Part shown: in pieces, positions 43,483-54,806 of the stretch
Position numbering within the stretch: position 1 is the first letter of the stretch
How the letters are laid out: every line of letters starts with the position of its first letter
Assembly: GCA_036346225.1 (NCBI GenBank)
Contig: JARFIW010000108.1
Span: forward strand, 5,040,501 to 5,104,500
DNA from: Platerodrilus igneus
Taxonomy: Eukaryota; Arthropoda; Insecta; Coleoptera; Lycidae
Reading direction: 5' to 3'
Length of the DNA stretch: 64,000 bases
The notes under the pieces: generated by a model
Seen by the model: the letters and a program-made list of their open reading frames with translations, nothing else
What the model was told of the DNA's origin: nothing
The model's database searches: none
Position numbers and translations under genes: made by a program

Positions 43483-43601
43483 AAACAGGATAGTTTAATA
43501 CGTCTATTAATAATTTATGGTAATGTTGGCGATACAAATATGTAAAACAAACTTTATCAAGAAATATGTTTTAATAGAATACATACATGTATTGATAACA
43601 T

Positions 43602-44426
43602 CTATAAACCGCTGTGGTAACCAGAGTCTGGCGAATCTGGGATAGCCAAATCTCTAAACATTTGCGCAAGCGATTGCCTTGCAGTTGCATCTTTTAAGTA
43701 CTGAATGGGGAAACATTTAATAAGTTCCAACACTGTCAAGTAATTTAAATTGCTGCAATCATTTGACAGAGAAATACTGGCACTGCTCTCTCCCTCTAAT
43801 AACGTTTGAACCCCTTCTTCCTCCGTCGTATTTCCACATACTTTTTATATCACCAACAAATTTTCGTAAAATTCTGGAAAGTTTCTACACCTTAACTCGC
43901 TCATTTTATAACAGATCAATTCTCGCAAATTTAATAGCTTGATGCACTCGTACGCAGGTAGCACAATAACATTCCCATCTTTCGTAATCTCCATATTATA
44001 TAAATTCTCTTTTTCAAAATTGTTCAACAACCATATACTTCTATTAAAGGCTGTGCTCAGCCGCAATTTGAAATCTTGATCCAATTGTATGTCAACAACA
44101 TCGTTTCCAGTAGTCAGACCATTTAATCGAGTGTTTAGCACGTCACGAGAGAATTGGCGAATTTGAAATTCCACTTGAAAAGTACACAATTTCTTCCAAT
44201 CGAAGTAAGAGAATGTTATCGTAGAATCAGCACACATACCACTACAGCAAATAACTTGGATGGCAGGTTGAAGACCACCATATAAATCAAAACCAACTTC
44301 TAATATATGGTGGTGATAATTTGAAGGAAATTCGCCTAACCTATAGGTTGACTTACCAACTAGTTGGTTGATATTTAATTGCGGTACTCGCACATCACTT
44401 GTAACGTTAACACAAGAAAAATCCAT
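43602..44426 (-). CDS. Unrecognised ~274-codon frame with an in-frame TAA (left arm)
   Basis: From ATG at 44426 (MDFSCVNVTSDVRV) the frame is open for 193 codons to LLVI-TAA (43845-43847). It then continues in the same frame for about 80 codons (CGNTTEEEGV ... SPDSGYHSGL) to TAG at 43602; 825 nt in all, exactly 275 codons. Features are a Cys pair (QVICCSGMC), an ITFSYFDWKKL block that loosely recalls the strand-helix end of the PC4 single-strand-DNA-binding fold (weak), and an acidic start of the second part. It has no signal peptide or membrane segment. The same TAA is present in the right arm, so it is either a true stop or predates the duplication. A promoter-like TATA/CAGT pair lies upstream. 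No function assigned. Confidence 0.6.
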
Positions 44427-44474
44427 CTTTAATTTATAATTTTAATCAAACTCGACGATACTTTGACGACTAAT

Positions 44475-44503
44475 GCACTGGAACATGGCTCTCGCCTTTT
44501 ATG
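44475..44503 (-). promoter_or_regulatory. Putative promoter of the 274-codon frame
   Basis: On the minus strand, CATAAAAGGCG (from 44503) is followed 24 bp later by TTCCAGTGC and then ATTAGTCGTC, with the ATG about 50 bp further. The TATA-initiator spacing is a little short. The same block is kept in the right arm (51628-51655) and in a third degraded copy at about 49010-49035, which supports a role. Confidence 0.45.
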
Positions 44504-44765
44504 CCGATGGTCGAGCGTGTGCAGCTCCTTATTATATTAGTTGGCGTTATATGCAAGTCTTGACTGGAAAAGTGAGGTCTATAATTGTTTTATAGTGGGT
44601 TTTACCTGTATGTATTTAACCACCAACGCCATTTTAGAATTATTAAACAAAATTACTCTTAGCAGTATTTTTAATATACCATCGTGTAAGATTTCAATTA
44701 TTATTGTGTTTTCCTCAGGTTCTCAAATCCCTCAAATTTTTTCAAATCGAATGACCCCTTACTGA

Positions 44766-45488
44766 TCTGCAGAATAACCTTTTGCAATCACTGTATATAA
44801 TTCATCTTTAATCTATTTCTAAACCGTATCGCTCTGTCTTTTGAGATAAACCCTGGTGTAACCTATAAATTAGTATAGAATTTTCCTGGGAATTGAAATT
44901 AATTATCACGTCTTTTAAAATTAGTTCAACAAAGACCTGTATATATTGTATTAATATTCAAAACCTATCAACCAAAACACCTTTGCATTTTTATTTAGAT
45001 TTAGCTCGATAATAGAGTTAAACTCAAAAATATTTATTAGTGGCTAGAATTGTTAAAATTTTCAATTAGTGAATCCACATACAAATGATTAAACCAAAGG
45101 TATAATACATATATTAATTCTATACGGTGACCTAGAAAGTGGTTCGATAATCTATTTTAAATGTAGTTCAACATAAGACGTATATTCTAAATAAATTTAG
45201 TGAAATGTATGATCATTAGCCTTGCATTGTTTGTTGATGACGTCTGACTATTAATTTAATAAAAGCACTTTCCACAATTCTAGTTAATATACAGAATACA
45301 CATTCTATAATTTGATTTAAATTGGGTTAATGTAAGGACAAATTATACTTATACTTTCTCCCTCAACGTATTTAGGAAGTTTATATCAAATCTTCCGCAC
45401 ATTATACACACTATGGAAGTTGACATGCAAAATCAGATATGCAAATTCGAGAACTTGCGTTTTATTTAAATAAAATTCTTTAGTGAAG
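44766..45488. other. Arm spacer between divergent small genes
   Basis: AT-rich. Conserved in inverted form at about 50660-51330 with few changes. No coding region recognised. It would hold the 5' region of the plus-strand frame at 45489. Confidence 0.4.
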
Positions 45489-45713
45489 ATGTTGACATTT
45501 GATGGGAATTATATGATATTTACCAAAGGAACTTTAGAGCACTTTTTAGGGGTATCTCAGATCGTTCTCAACCATGCTAATACTTTAAAAGAACTAACGG
45601 AAAAGGGTACTCCTAATATAGATCTGTTTCTGTTAGATGTTGCAATGGGAAGATATAATAGGAATGATGTCCTACAGAATCTCGCACATGATGTAATTAA
45701 GCAAATACAGTAA
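45489..45713 (+). CDS. Unrecognised 74-codon frame (left arm)
   Basis: ATG at 45489 (MLTFDGNYMIF), open to TAA at 45711-45713. The predicted protein is about 74 residues and mildly acidic, with a likely helical middle (LEHFLGVSQIVLNHANTLKEL) and a C-terminal helix (NRNDVLQNLAHDVIKQIQ). It is transcribed away from the 274-codon frame. In the right arm (about 50430-50660, minus strand) the same sequence is present but broken by at least five single-base deletions. No relative recognised. Confidence 0.45.
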   Translation: MLTFDGNYMIFTKGTLEHFLGVSQIVLNHANTLKELTEKGTPNIDLFLLDVAMGRYNRNDVLQNLAHDVIKQIQ

Positions 45714-46228
45714 TAGTGATATTGGGATCATATTATACAATTTATAAGAACCTACCCAAGATTGTTTGAAAACAGTATTTGTAAACAAGTTGAGTATATG
45801 GAAGAATACAACAGGTTTCCATCCACGCATTTACGAGCGATGTTTAAATTTTAACCCGAAGACTGAAAATTTTGTAACACTATTAATCACACTTTTGTTT
45901 TCTTATACGTTTCTAAATTGTTGTATTTCAACTACAGATATTAATAGATGTCAATAAAATTATGTTATAGTTTTAAATAAAACAATTCTGATTAATAATT
46001 TTGTAAAACGTTTATAACACCCTTTTAAAAATAATACACATCTTTGTTATAATTCTTTTCATAATTAGTTAGATACCCATTTCAGTTACGTGGACATTTG
46101 AAAAATTAAACAATACCAATGTATGCTTTATATTTTAAAACATAAACAAGCTAATATATACAAAAATAATTTCTAAATTCACATAATTCATTTCTTATGA
46201 TAACAGTTGTGGTGGTTAAATTTTTATT

Positions 46229-46485
46229 CTAAAACTTACAATTTAGTATATATTCCATTTGAATATCTGCCAACAGTTTTATAAACCCCATCTCCTCGAT
46301 TATTTCCATAAAATCATCCAGATCCTCGGGCATTGATAACACTGCAGCACAGTGCTGTATTGCTTCCTCGTATGACTGACACATAAGACATTTTCTCCTT
46401 CTATCAAGCGTTGCCCACATTCTGCTTTTTTTACTCGTAGAGCATTGCGAAATCTTCGAATAACCTCTCCAAAGTCTTTATACAT
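46229..46485 (-). pseudogene. Unrecognised ~85-codon frame with one frameshift
   Basis: ATG at 46485 (MYKDFGEVIRRFRNALRVKK), then a one-base shift in an A run (about 46430) into WATLDRRRKCLMCQSYEEA ... EDLDDFMEIIEEMGFIKLL, stop at 46229. There is a basic N-terminal half with a CxxC pair and an acidic C-terminal half. A TATAAAAGG lies about 70 bp upstream on the same strand (46556-46548). A degraded inverted counterpart, including this TATA region and 'ggactgttcgcgta', is at 49883-50060. No family recognised. Confidence 0.4.
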
Positions 46486-46899
46486 ATTTGTTATATTGTC
46501 TCTTTGAACCGTACAATCAACAAATAATAACTTATACGCGAACAGTCCTTTTATATGAGCTACTCCTATTCGGATATGTACCGATTGCACCCGATTTGTG
46601 TGCACGACGAAGCAACCGGTATGGAATGTATTCTATGAACAAAATCATTACATTTCTTAAGAAAAATGCTAAGGACTTTAAAAATAATTATAACTCTTGT
46701 TAGACCTCTAGTCTCTAGATAAACGTTATTATTTTAGGTTGTGTCACTGTTTTCTAAATCAATTTCCTACATACTTTTCCTAAACTATGCGTATCAATTG
46801 ACGGTTTACTTTAACCTTAATCGAAAAACTCGTATATATTTTCGTTATCAAGTCTCTAGCTAACAAACGATAGTAACAGATGAGAATGTATCTTCTGGA

Positions 46900-48899
46900 A
46901 CAATTGTAATTTTCTTTATAGTACCGTTCATCAAGATTTTCGATCTTAAACCAAGTTAATGATATAGGTATGTACTTTATTCGAATGATCGATATGCAAT
47001 CTGGGAAGCGGTTGTTGAGTGAGACGATCAATTTTGTGACCTTTTTGAATTTTGCTGAGATGTAGCATCCCTTTGTAAGTAGCTATAAATATTTGTACAG
47101 TCCTGCATAAGATGAAGACTGCGTTTTAATGAATTAAATTGTTAACTCCGTCATAGATAAACTTTTGTAGGGAATTAACTTTTTTAATAAATCAAATTTT
47201 AATACTCGTGAAATTCTTCCTATATCGACAATTGTCAAATCCAAAATCTTATAACAACAGTTATAAAATTATTGTTTTGACTCACCCCAACATGTAAACA
47301 CATTTCTTTAAAATTTCAAGATTTAAGTTATTCAAGATACGCATTTATGATCCGAAAAGTATGCAACGGATTGAGTTTCACTGTTTTCCATAAATGACGA
47401 TTAACATTGAGCGATTCTCTGAGTTTATATTTTAAGATTGCGATAGTAAGTTATATCATAGATAGTAACAACTATTGTTATTCGACCGAACGAAAAAACT
47501 GAAGTGTTTTACATTTAGCTCGTTTCAGGTATATCATCGAAAACCATAATTGAATTCTTCTTTGGTTTATCTCATCGTGTTTCGATTCAAATTCATCTAA
47601 TTTTTTAAATTCATGGTAACCAATAATTAGTTCTTATAATGTGTAAAAAACTTTCTTAACAATTCTGTTATTTCGGTTGATACAAACTTTTCAAAATACA
47701 AGATTTTTTAAATCTAAACCTTTTGCAAATCAGTATTAAAGCGTTGGTCTATCCCACAACTCGATGGTCCACGATATAGCTGTAATTTAGTGGGAACAAG
47801 GACCATGTTACCATCCTCTTTTGCATTAGCAATAGCAAAGTTATCATAATTCTGTATAGGTATTTTAACTAGATAACTATCTCTAGGATGCATCGTATAG
47901 AATTATGTAATTTCTAACATTCGTTCTGCAACCTTTTAACATATCATGCATAACGATTGTTCTAGTATATTATATATTTTAACTAAGCGTAAGAAAACTC
48001 GATTAGCCATCAGGATATCTCTCTGCTGCATATTTGTAACATAGATTAATGTTTGGAGCAACCCTGATTGCTTGAATAGCGACATTCTTTCGAAAAAATG
48101 TACATTGTAGTTCTAAGTAACTTCCAACCAACTACTTCCTTGTATCATAATTATAATGCTTCCTGCTCACATAACCAATGACCACATGAACCATATGAAC
48201 CAATGACCACATGACCTTCTATGATCCAATCTTATGACCATATGACCACATGACCCATAGACCATATGACCACATGACCATATGACCATAATGACCAATG
48301 ACCACCATGACATTATTGAAAACCACAATTGACCATTTACCATTTTATGAACTCATATGTACCAACATTGACCAACATTTATGACCAATGAACCTAATTG
48401 CTTATTACCATTTAATAATTTATCTATTCAAAACCCATGATTAACTAATTGCTTTTAATAGTTTTCCATTAAAAACACAAAGTGATGAGACCTATAAGGT
48501 TAGATAGAAGAAAAATTAATAGGTTGGGCCAGGCACGCTGACCACTTTCTAGTCGTTATAACCTGTTACCGTTTGGTTAAATTTGATGGTTCCTAATTGA
48601 ATGCTGTCAATTTAGCATAATAAATGTTGGGTTTATCTTTGGTCTAAACTAATATCAAGTTTTGTGATGGTTTGATTGAATCAGTTATCAGGTTTGTGGA
48701 CTTTGTAAATGGTGTAATTATTCAAGTGCCAGGAATTTCGTATATGTTACATGTGGTTCTCAAAGCTGTGGTCGTTGATGATAAATGTATATACAGTGTT
48801 GCAAGGTTATTGAATCAGAAGGTCAGATTTGGAAAAATTGAGATTGGAACTGAGGAAAATATATTGAATCTTATGGATATTAAAAATTGGATTTTGTAA
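46900..48899. other. Centre of the palindromic element, no recognised gene
   Basis: Inverted correspondence between the halves fades here. At 48672-48899 there is an open frame (FVDFVNGVIIQVPGISYML...) without an ATG start and without a partner in the arms. A TATAAATA occurs at 47084. Otherwise AT-rich and unassigned. Confidence 0.35.
48170..48400 (+). repeat. Degenerate ATGACCACATGACCAT simple repeat
   Basis: About 230 bp of irregular copies of 'atgaccacatgaccat' and 'aatgaccacatga'. It lies within about 100 bp of the symmetry centre of the palindromic element. Confidence 0.8.
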
Positions 48900-49170
48900 A
48901 TCTAAAATGGCGTTGGTGGTTAAATACAACGGTCAAAAACTGATGATGGCACTTTTCGAAGCTTGAATATGCAATAAAAATAGGATGCACAGCTGACATG
49001 GATAAAAGGTGCCATGTTCGTGCATTAGTCGTAATCGATTGATAAAATTAATGCCGGATTTTAGTTAACTTACAGTATGGCAGTACGCATTAAAATACAT
49101 ATTGGTAAGTCACCATGTTAGCGAATTTCCTTAAATTCCGACCATTGAGTTGGTTGACAACTGCTGTCTG
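48900..49170 (+). pseudogene. Third, degraded copy of the promoter and start of the 274-codon frame
   Basis: Matches 51490-51830 in direct orientation: 'taaaatggcgttggtggtta', 'aaaagg.gccatgttc', 'gtgcattagtcgt', 'ttggtaagtcacc', 'gcgaatttcctt'. Many small deletions remove the coding frame. So the element holds this gene region three times, twice mirrored and once extra near the centre. Confidence 0.6.
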
Positions 49171-49869
49171 ATGCTGCTGATGTCAAATGTTTTCAGTAAT
49201 GTTGTATCGATTGGAGAAGTATTAGCATTAAATGTCCATTGATGTAATGATTGAAATGATCGGACAGATAATGACAGGTATGGTTATTCGATGATTACTT
49301 GACAAGGCAGGCTATAAAATCGCTCGGTTTCGTTCAGTCGACGTGGTTCGTTCTATCGTAAAGCTGGGCTGGATCTTGAACTCGAGAAACGCCAATGTCG
49401 CTTATGAAACGGATGAGCAATCTCGGATCTTTCGGATCATATAGTGACATGTATCGGGTAAAAATGTTTGTGTGTGCTGATCAATAACTGTTGGGATTTG
49501 GATAATGTCGATATGAATCGGATAATGTTGATATTCAAAAGGTTCATAACGTCGATGACGGACGTTTGTGCGATCTATGCGATCTGCGGATCTGTGGAGA
49601 TGCTTCGGCAAAATCGAGTGCTGACTGATCGATCACTGCTACGGCTGCATCGCAATTCGCACAGGTTAAAGTCGGTACGAAATTAAGCAACTCGTTCAGT
49701 CATTCATGCGCGGATTGAGACGCATGTGGTGTAGTAACCGTCGTGATCGCATTTGGGAAAAGTATGAGATTTAAAAGTGAGCTGAAAATAACGTTTATCT
49801 GAGAGGTCAAGTATAATGTAAGTCATTTTGAAATGTATTTGTTCATACATTCCGCCGGTTGCTCGTGCG

Positions 49870-50670
49870 ATGATCTCGAAAGTAACTATAAGGACTGTTC
49901 GCGTATGTGTTATGTAGGTTCAAAGACATATATATGTAAAGCTTTGAGTGTTCGAATGACTCGGTAAAGCAATGACGTCGATGAAGAAAAATGTGATGTC
50001 TCGATCGCGATCTGAAGCTGCTGTGTTCATGCCGGATTGGATATAGATAATCGAGGAGTATAACTGTTGCGAATGTTCAAATGGATACTGGTTAGAATAA
50101 ATTAACCACAAGCTTCATGAAATGAAATGTGAATTTGTAACAATGTATTGATGTTTTATAAACAACGTGTTGTTTCAAATCCGCAATGTTCGTGTGAAAA
50201 TATAACAGATGTGTGTTAAAGGATTATAACGTTTCAGATAATCAGTGTTTATTTAAAACTATAACATATTATTGACATCTGATTAATATCTGTGGTTGAA
50301 TACATTGAAAACGTATAGAAAACAAAGGTGATTAATGGTGTTACAAATTCGTTCGGGTTAAAGTACATCGCTCGATGCGTGGATGACCTGTTCTTCCATA
50401 TCTCACGTCAAATGCTGTTTTCAAACAATCTTGGTGGTTCTATAATTCGTTAATATGATCCCATATCACTGTTACTGTTTGCATTACACATGTGCGGTGG
50501 GACATCATCATCTTCCATTGCAACATCTCGAAACAGATCTGTGAGTACCTTTCCGTTGGTTCTTTAAAGTATGCATGGTTGAGACGATCTGAGATACCTA
50601 AAAGTGCTCTAAAGTTCCTTGGTAAATATCATATAATTCCCATCAAATGTCAACATCTTCACTAAAGAAT
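49870..50670 (-). pseudogene. Right-arm remnants of the 45489 and 46229 frames
   Basis: 49883-50060 (plus strand) corresponds to the 46229-46556 region, and 50430-50660 (minus strand) to the 74-codon frame at 45489. Both are shortened by many one- to three-base deletions compared with the left arm. 'catgttgacatttgatggga'-type landmarks remain at about 50640. Confidence 0.5.
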
Positions 50671-51704
50671 TCTTATTTAAATAAAACGCAGTTCTCGAAT
50701 TTGCATACTGTTTTGCATGTCAACTTCCATAGGTGTATAATGTGCGGAAGATTTGATATAAACTTCCTAAATACGTTGAGGGGAAGATAAGTATAATTTG
50801 TCCTTACGATTAACCAATTTAAATCAAATTATAGAATGTGTATTCCGTTTAACTAGAATTGTGGAAAGTGCTTTATTAAATTAATAGTCAGACGTCATCA
50901 ACAAACAATGCAAGGCTAATGATCATCATTTCACTAAATTTATTTGAAATACGTCTTATGTTGAACTACATTTAAAATAGATTATCGAACCACTTTAGGT
51001 CACCGTATAGAATTAATATATGTATTATACCTTTTGGTTTAATCATTTGTATGTGATTCACTAATTGAAAATTTTAACAATTCTAGCCACTAATAAATAT
51101 TTTTGGAGTTTAACTCTATTATCGAGCTAAATCTAAATAAAAATGCAAAGGTGTTTTGTGATAGGTTTTGAATATTAATACAATATTACAGGTCTTTGTT
51201 GGAACTAATTTTAAAAGACGTGATAATTAATTTCAATTCCCCAGGAAAATTTATACTAATTTTGGTTACACCAGGGTTTATCTCAGAAAGACAGAGCGAT
51301 ACGGTTTAGAAATAGATTAAAGATGAATTATATACAGTGATTGCAAAAGGTTATTCTGCAAATCAGTAAGGGTCATTCGGATTTGTAAAAGATTCCGAGG
51401 ATTTGAGAACCTGAGGAAAATCGACAATAATAATTGAAATCTACACGATGGTATATTAAAAATACTGCTAAGAGTAATTTTGTTTAATAATTCTAAAATG
51501 GCGTTGGTGGTTAAATACATACAGGTAAAACCCACTATAAAACAATTATAGACCTCACTTTTCCAGTCAAGACTTGCATATAACGCCAACTAATATAATA
51601 AGGAGCTGCACACGCTCGACCATCTGGCATAAAAGGCGAGAGCCATGTTCCAGTGCATTAGTCGTCAAAGTATCGTCGAGTTTGATTAAAATTATAAATT
51701 AAAG

Positions 51705-52536
51705 ATGGATTTTTCTTGTGTTAACGTTACAAGTGATGTGCGAGTACCGCAATTAAATATCAACCAACTAGTTGGTAAGTCAACCTATAGGTTAGGCGAA
51801 TTTCCTTCAAATTATCACCACCATATATTAGAAGTTGGTTTTGATTTATATGGTGGTCTTCAACCTGCCATCCAAGTTATTTGCTGTAGTGGTATGTGTG
51901 CTGATTCTACGATAACATTCTCTTACTTCGATTGGAAGAAATTGTGTATTTCAAGTGGAATTTCAAATCGCCAAGTCTCCGTGACTGCTACATGATTAAA
52001 TGGTCTGACTACTGGAAACGATGTTGACATACAATTGGTAGATTTCAAATTGCGGCTGAGCACAGCCTTTATAGAAGTATAGGTTGTTGAACAATTTTGA
52101 AAAAGAGATTTATATAATATGGAGATTACGAAAGATGGAATGTTATTGTGCTACCTGCGTACGAGTGCATCAAGCTATTAAATTTGAGAATTGATCTGTT
52201 ATAAAATGAGCGAGTTAAGGTGTAGAAACTTTCCAGAATTTTACGAAAATTTGTTGGTGATATAAAAAGTATGTGGAAATACGACGGAGGAAGAAGGGTT
52301 CAAACGTTATTAGAGGAGAGAGCAGTGCCAGTATTTCTCTGTCAAATGATTGCAGCAATTTAAATTACTTGACAGTGTTGGAACTTATTAAATGTTTCCC
52401 CATTCAGTACTTAAAAGATGCAACTGCAAGGCAATCGGTTGCGCAAATGTTTAGAGATTTGGATCCCAGATTCGCCAGACTCTGGTTACCACAGCGGTTT
52501 ATAGATGTTATCGAATACATGTATGTATTCTATTAA
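51705..52536 (+). pseudogene. Right-arm copy of the 274-codon frame, frameshifted
   Basis: Identical to the left-arm protein for the first ~85 codons (ATG at 51705). One missing base near 51940 (gtgtatttc against gtacttttc) then shifts the frame, and further single-base losses follow at about 51990, 52040, 52085 and 52190. The in-frame TAA after LLVI is present (52263). The 3' part (52273-52530) keeps LTVLELIKCFPIQYLKDA. Non-functional as it stands. Confidence 0.7.
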
Positions 52537-52631
52537 AACATATTTCTTGATAAAGTTTGTTTTACATATTTGTATGCCAACATTACCATAAATTATTAAT
52601 AGACGTATTAAACTATCCTGTTTTTATTTTT

Positions 52632-53000
52632 AGGTTTAAAGTGGTGTACGCGGAAATAATAAACAAATATACCGCATGTTAACAAAAAGTTGTGGGGAAA
52701 TTTAAAGACGAGTTCAACGGTGACTTGGTGTTAGAATTTGTAGGTAGTAAGGCTAAGTCCTACTGTATTGTGCGCGAGAAGGACACGATTAAAAAGATTA
52801 AAGGGATCTCACGAAGTGTAGTTAAGTAAAGACTGCGGGTGTGCTAACCTATAACGAGCATTATCCCCAAAAGGGTGGGCATCCAGCTACGCAACAGTCG
52901 TGGAGAATAAGGATTCTCTCAATAAGAAATTAAAATCATTGGTAATGGTAGAAATGTTAAACCTATAAAGGCGATTATTAATTGTGGTTTAGTGACCGCG
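52632..53000 (+). pseudogene. Type B DNA polymerase, C-terminal fragment (right arm)
   Basis: Mirror of 43113-43482. Here the A run is one base shorter and the frame reads through GKFKDEF, LEFVG, SYCIVREK, IKKIKGISRSVVK to TAA at about 52828. The part after the TAA is disturbed by small indels. An acceptor-like TTTTTATTTTTAG precedes it at 52621-52633, as in the left arm. The rest of a polymerase is absent. Confidence 0.6.
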
Positions 53001-53734
53001 TTTGTGCACTCTTCGAGTGTCTTCGGCAATCTTCGATTGTTTCCAAATAAATATTCAAGCCTGCCATTTAATGTCGTGGTGTAACATCGTCCACGGTTGC
53101 TTATACATCCGTCGGCAGCAAAGTACTTAAACTCTGGGTCTTGCAGTATCGCTTTTACAAGAATAGCTTACGCAACCAAGGAAAACAGCACGGTTGTCTC
53201 AGATAGGTTATTCAAAGTTGTTAAAGGGTCTTGTGAAAAACCAAACGTAAAGTGCGGATGGGGTAAATCTCGACCCTAGTCCTATGTAGCAATCCATGGG
53301 GATAAAAACATAAGGTAGTTATTTTTGATATTTTTTGTTTCTTGTCAAAAATAAGGTTGTGAAACATAAATTGTTGTTAAGATTGCATTTAAGTACTTTC
53401 CATTGACGGCTTCATTGATTTCTCAAATCATATACCCGAATTATAAAAAGAAAGGCCTTTTTACGTAAATAATTGTAAGAATTAGTTTGTCCTTACTATT
53501 TACTAATAATAATTGTAAAGCGATTAGTTTGTCTTGCTGTTTTTCAAAATTTAGCATTGACTGTAATATGTTAAAACCAGAAAAATTTTAATCAGGGTGT
53601 TCGACTTCTGAGAAAAGCATTACGTTTGAAAAATTTTTAAATATAAGCATTGGCTTTAAAGGACTGTTCTAAAATCTTCGGTTTTAATTTCGGAAATGTG
53701 GTTAAAGCATATGTCTAGACGAGCAAAACAATTT

Positions 53735-54500
53735 AAATGGTTTGGGACTTTAATATAACTTTGTAAGGATGGTCGATTTAAATCTGTTTCGATTAATTTT
53801 GTAAAATTTTGATAACAAGATGTTGTGACTAAGAAAATTTATAAGAAACTCAAAGTCGTAAGGTAAGAAATTTAAAATGGGGTAGCTTCTGGGGTGCCAA
53901 TTAAAAATTCCTAAAGATTGGGACTGGAAATTCAAATTGATTGATACCAAACAAGGTACTGAGTGATGCTCGAAAGTATTTGTTAGTTTTGCTTATAAAG
54001 CAAAGGTAAAATTTAGAGGTTTAACTAATTAACTTGAAGGAGTGTCCGATTTTAAATCTTTAGGTTGGTTCCAAAATCTAGCTATTTAAGTATCCATGAA
54101 AAAATGTTTAAGGAAACGCTAAAAGTCGCTAGTGTAAAAATTTACAATTGGCGGTGTCTTGGGGTAAATTCAAAACTTCTGTGATTCGGGTAGCTAAAAA
54201 TTCTAAATTGCATTGATACCATAACAAGATAGGTTTACTCGAAGTGCGTTGGCTGACAAGAAAAATTTGTAGTTTTTTTGCAAAGGAATTTGGGTTTGAA
54301 CTAAAGTTACTTTTAAGAGTGTCGATTTTAAATCTGTTTGCAGTTTAGATTCTGGTAAAATTTTGATAAGTGTTCGCATGATAAGAAATTTTAGAGAAAA
54401 GTGCTCGGTAAAAATCTAAAATTGGGTGTCTTTGGGGTATTCTAAAATTCCTGAGATTCGGGTGCTGAGAAATTCTAAATTGTACCAAAAGTAGGTCTAT
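53735..54500 (-). repeat. Degraded ~340-bp tandem repeats in the outer right arm
   Basis: Inverted, deletion-rich counterpart of 41289-42235: 'ttttaaatctgtttgcag', 'aaaattctaaat', 'accaaacaaggta' and 'gtgcgttggct' recur about every 300 bp. Confidence 0.6.
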
Positions 54501-54806
54501 GCGTTGCTCAAGAAAGTTTGGTGTAAAGTAAAAAATGGTTGTCAGAAACTATTGGCAATGTAGCGAATAATGGTTTATCTGTGTGGAAATGTGATGTATC
54601 AAAAGTTATAATTAAATGATTAGTGAATATCGTCGAGTGATGCGAGCATAATAAAGTGTTGAAGATGGTTTAATGCTCGTATGTAAGTTTGAAATATGGT
54701 TAGTCGAAAGAAAGATCTTGTTGTGTATAGTTGGAATATGGTGGATGTAAGCTGATCGTGTGAGAATGGTATGGTTAATGTATTTCATTGAGTTATGACA
54801 CTGTAT

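Larger units (their letters stand above)
40999..54806. mobile_element. 13.8-kb quasi-palindromic element with type B DNA polymerase remnants
   Basis: Inserted in a SINE between GGAGAC (40993-40998) and GGATGAC (54807-54813), a candidate 6-bp target duplication with one extra base. The two halves are inverted copies: outer tandem blocks (41289-42235 / 53735-54500), then 42240-45780 / 50405-53600 (the best match) and 45780-46900 / about 49650-50405 (weaker), with a centre near 48100. Genes in each arm are mirrored: an unrecognised ~274-codon frame and a polymerase B C-terminal fragment. The 6-bp duplication, the AG first bases and protein-primed PolB are Polinton-like, but integrase, ATPase, protease and capsid genes were not recognised. 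The right arm has many small deletions. Confidence 0.6.

Noticed and set aside
44541..44765. Plus-strand frame MALYASLDWKSEV... in the left arm and its copy at 51317
   Set aside because: No ATG start (TTG) and the two copies diverge after about 50 codons; it lies across the promoter region of the 274-codon frame. Kept out for lack of support, although the duplication preserves part of it.
47060..47110. Further TATA/CAGT promoter at 47084
   Set aside because: TATA to CAGT spacing is only 15 bp, too short for a polymerase II core promoter.
49311..49345. TATAAAA followed by TTCAGTCGACGTGG as a strong promoter
   Set aside because: Attractive motifs but the spacing is 23 bp and no open frame follows; it lies in the degraded right half of the palindromic element.
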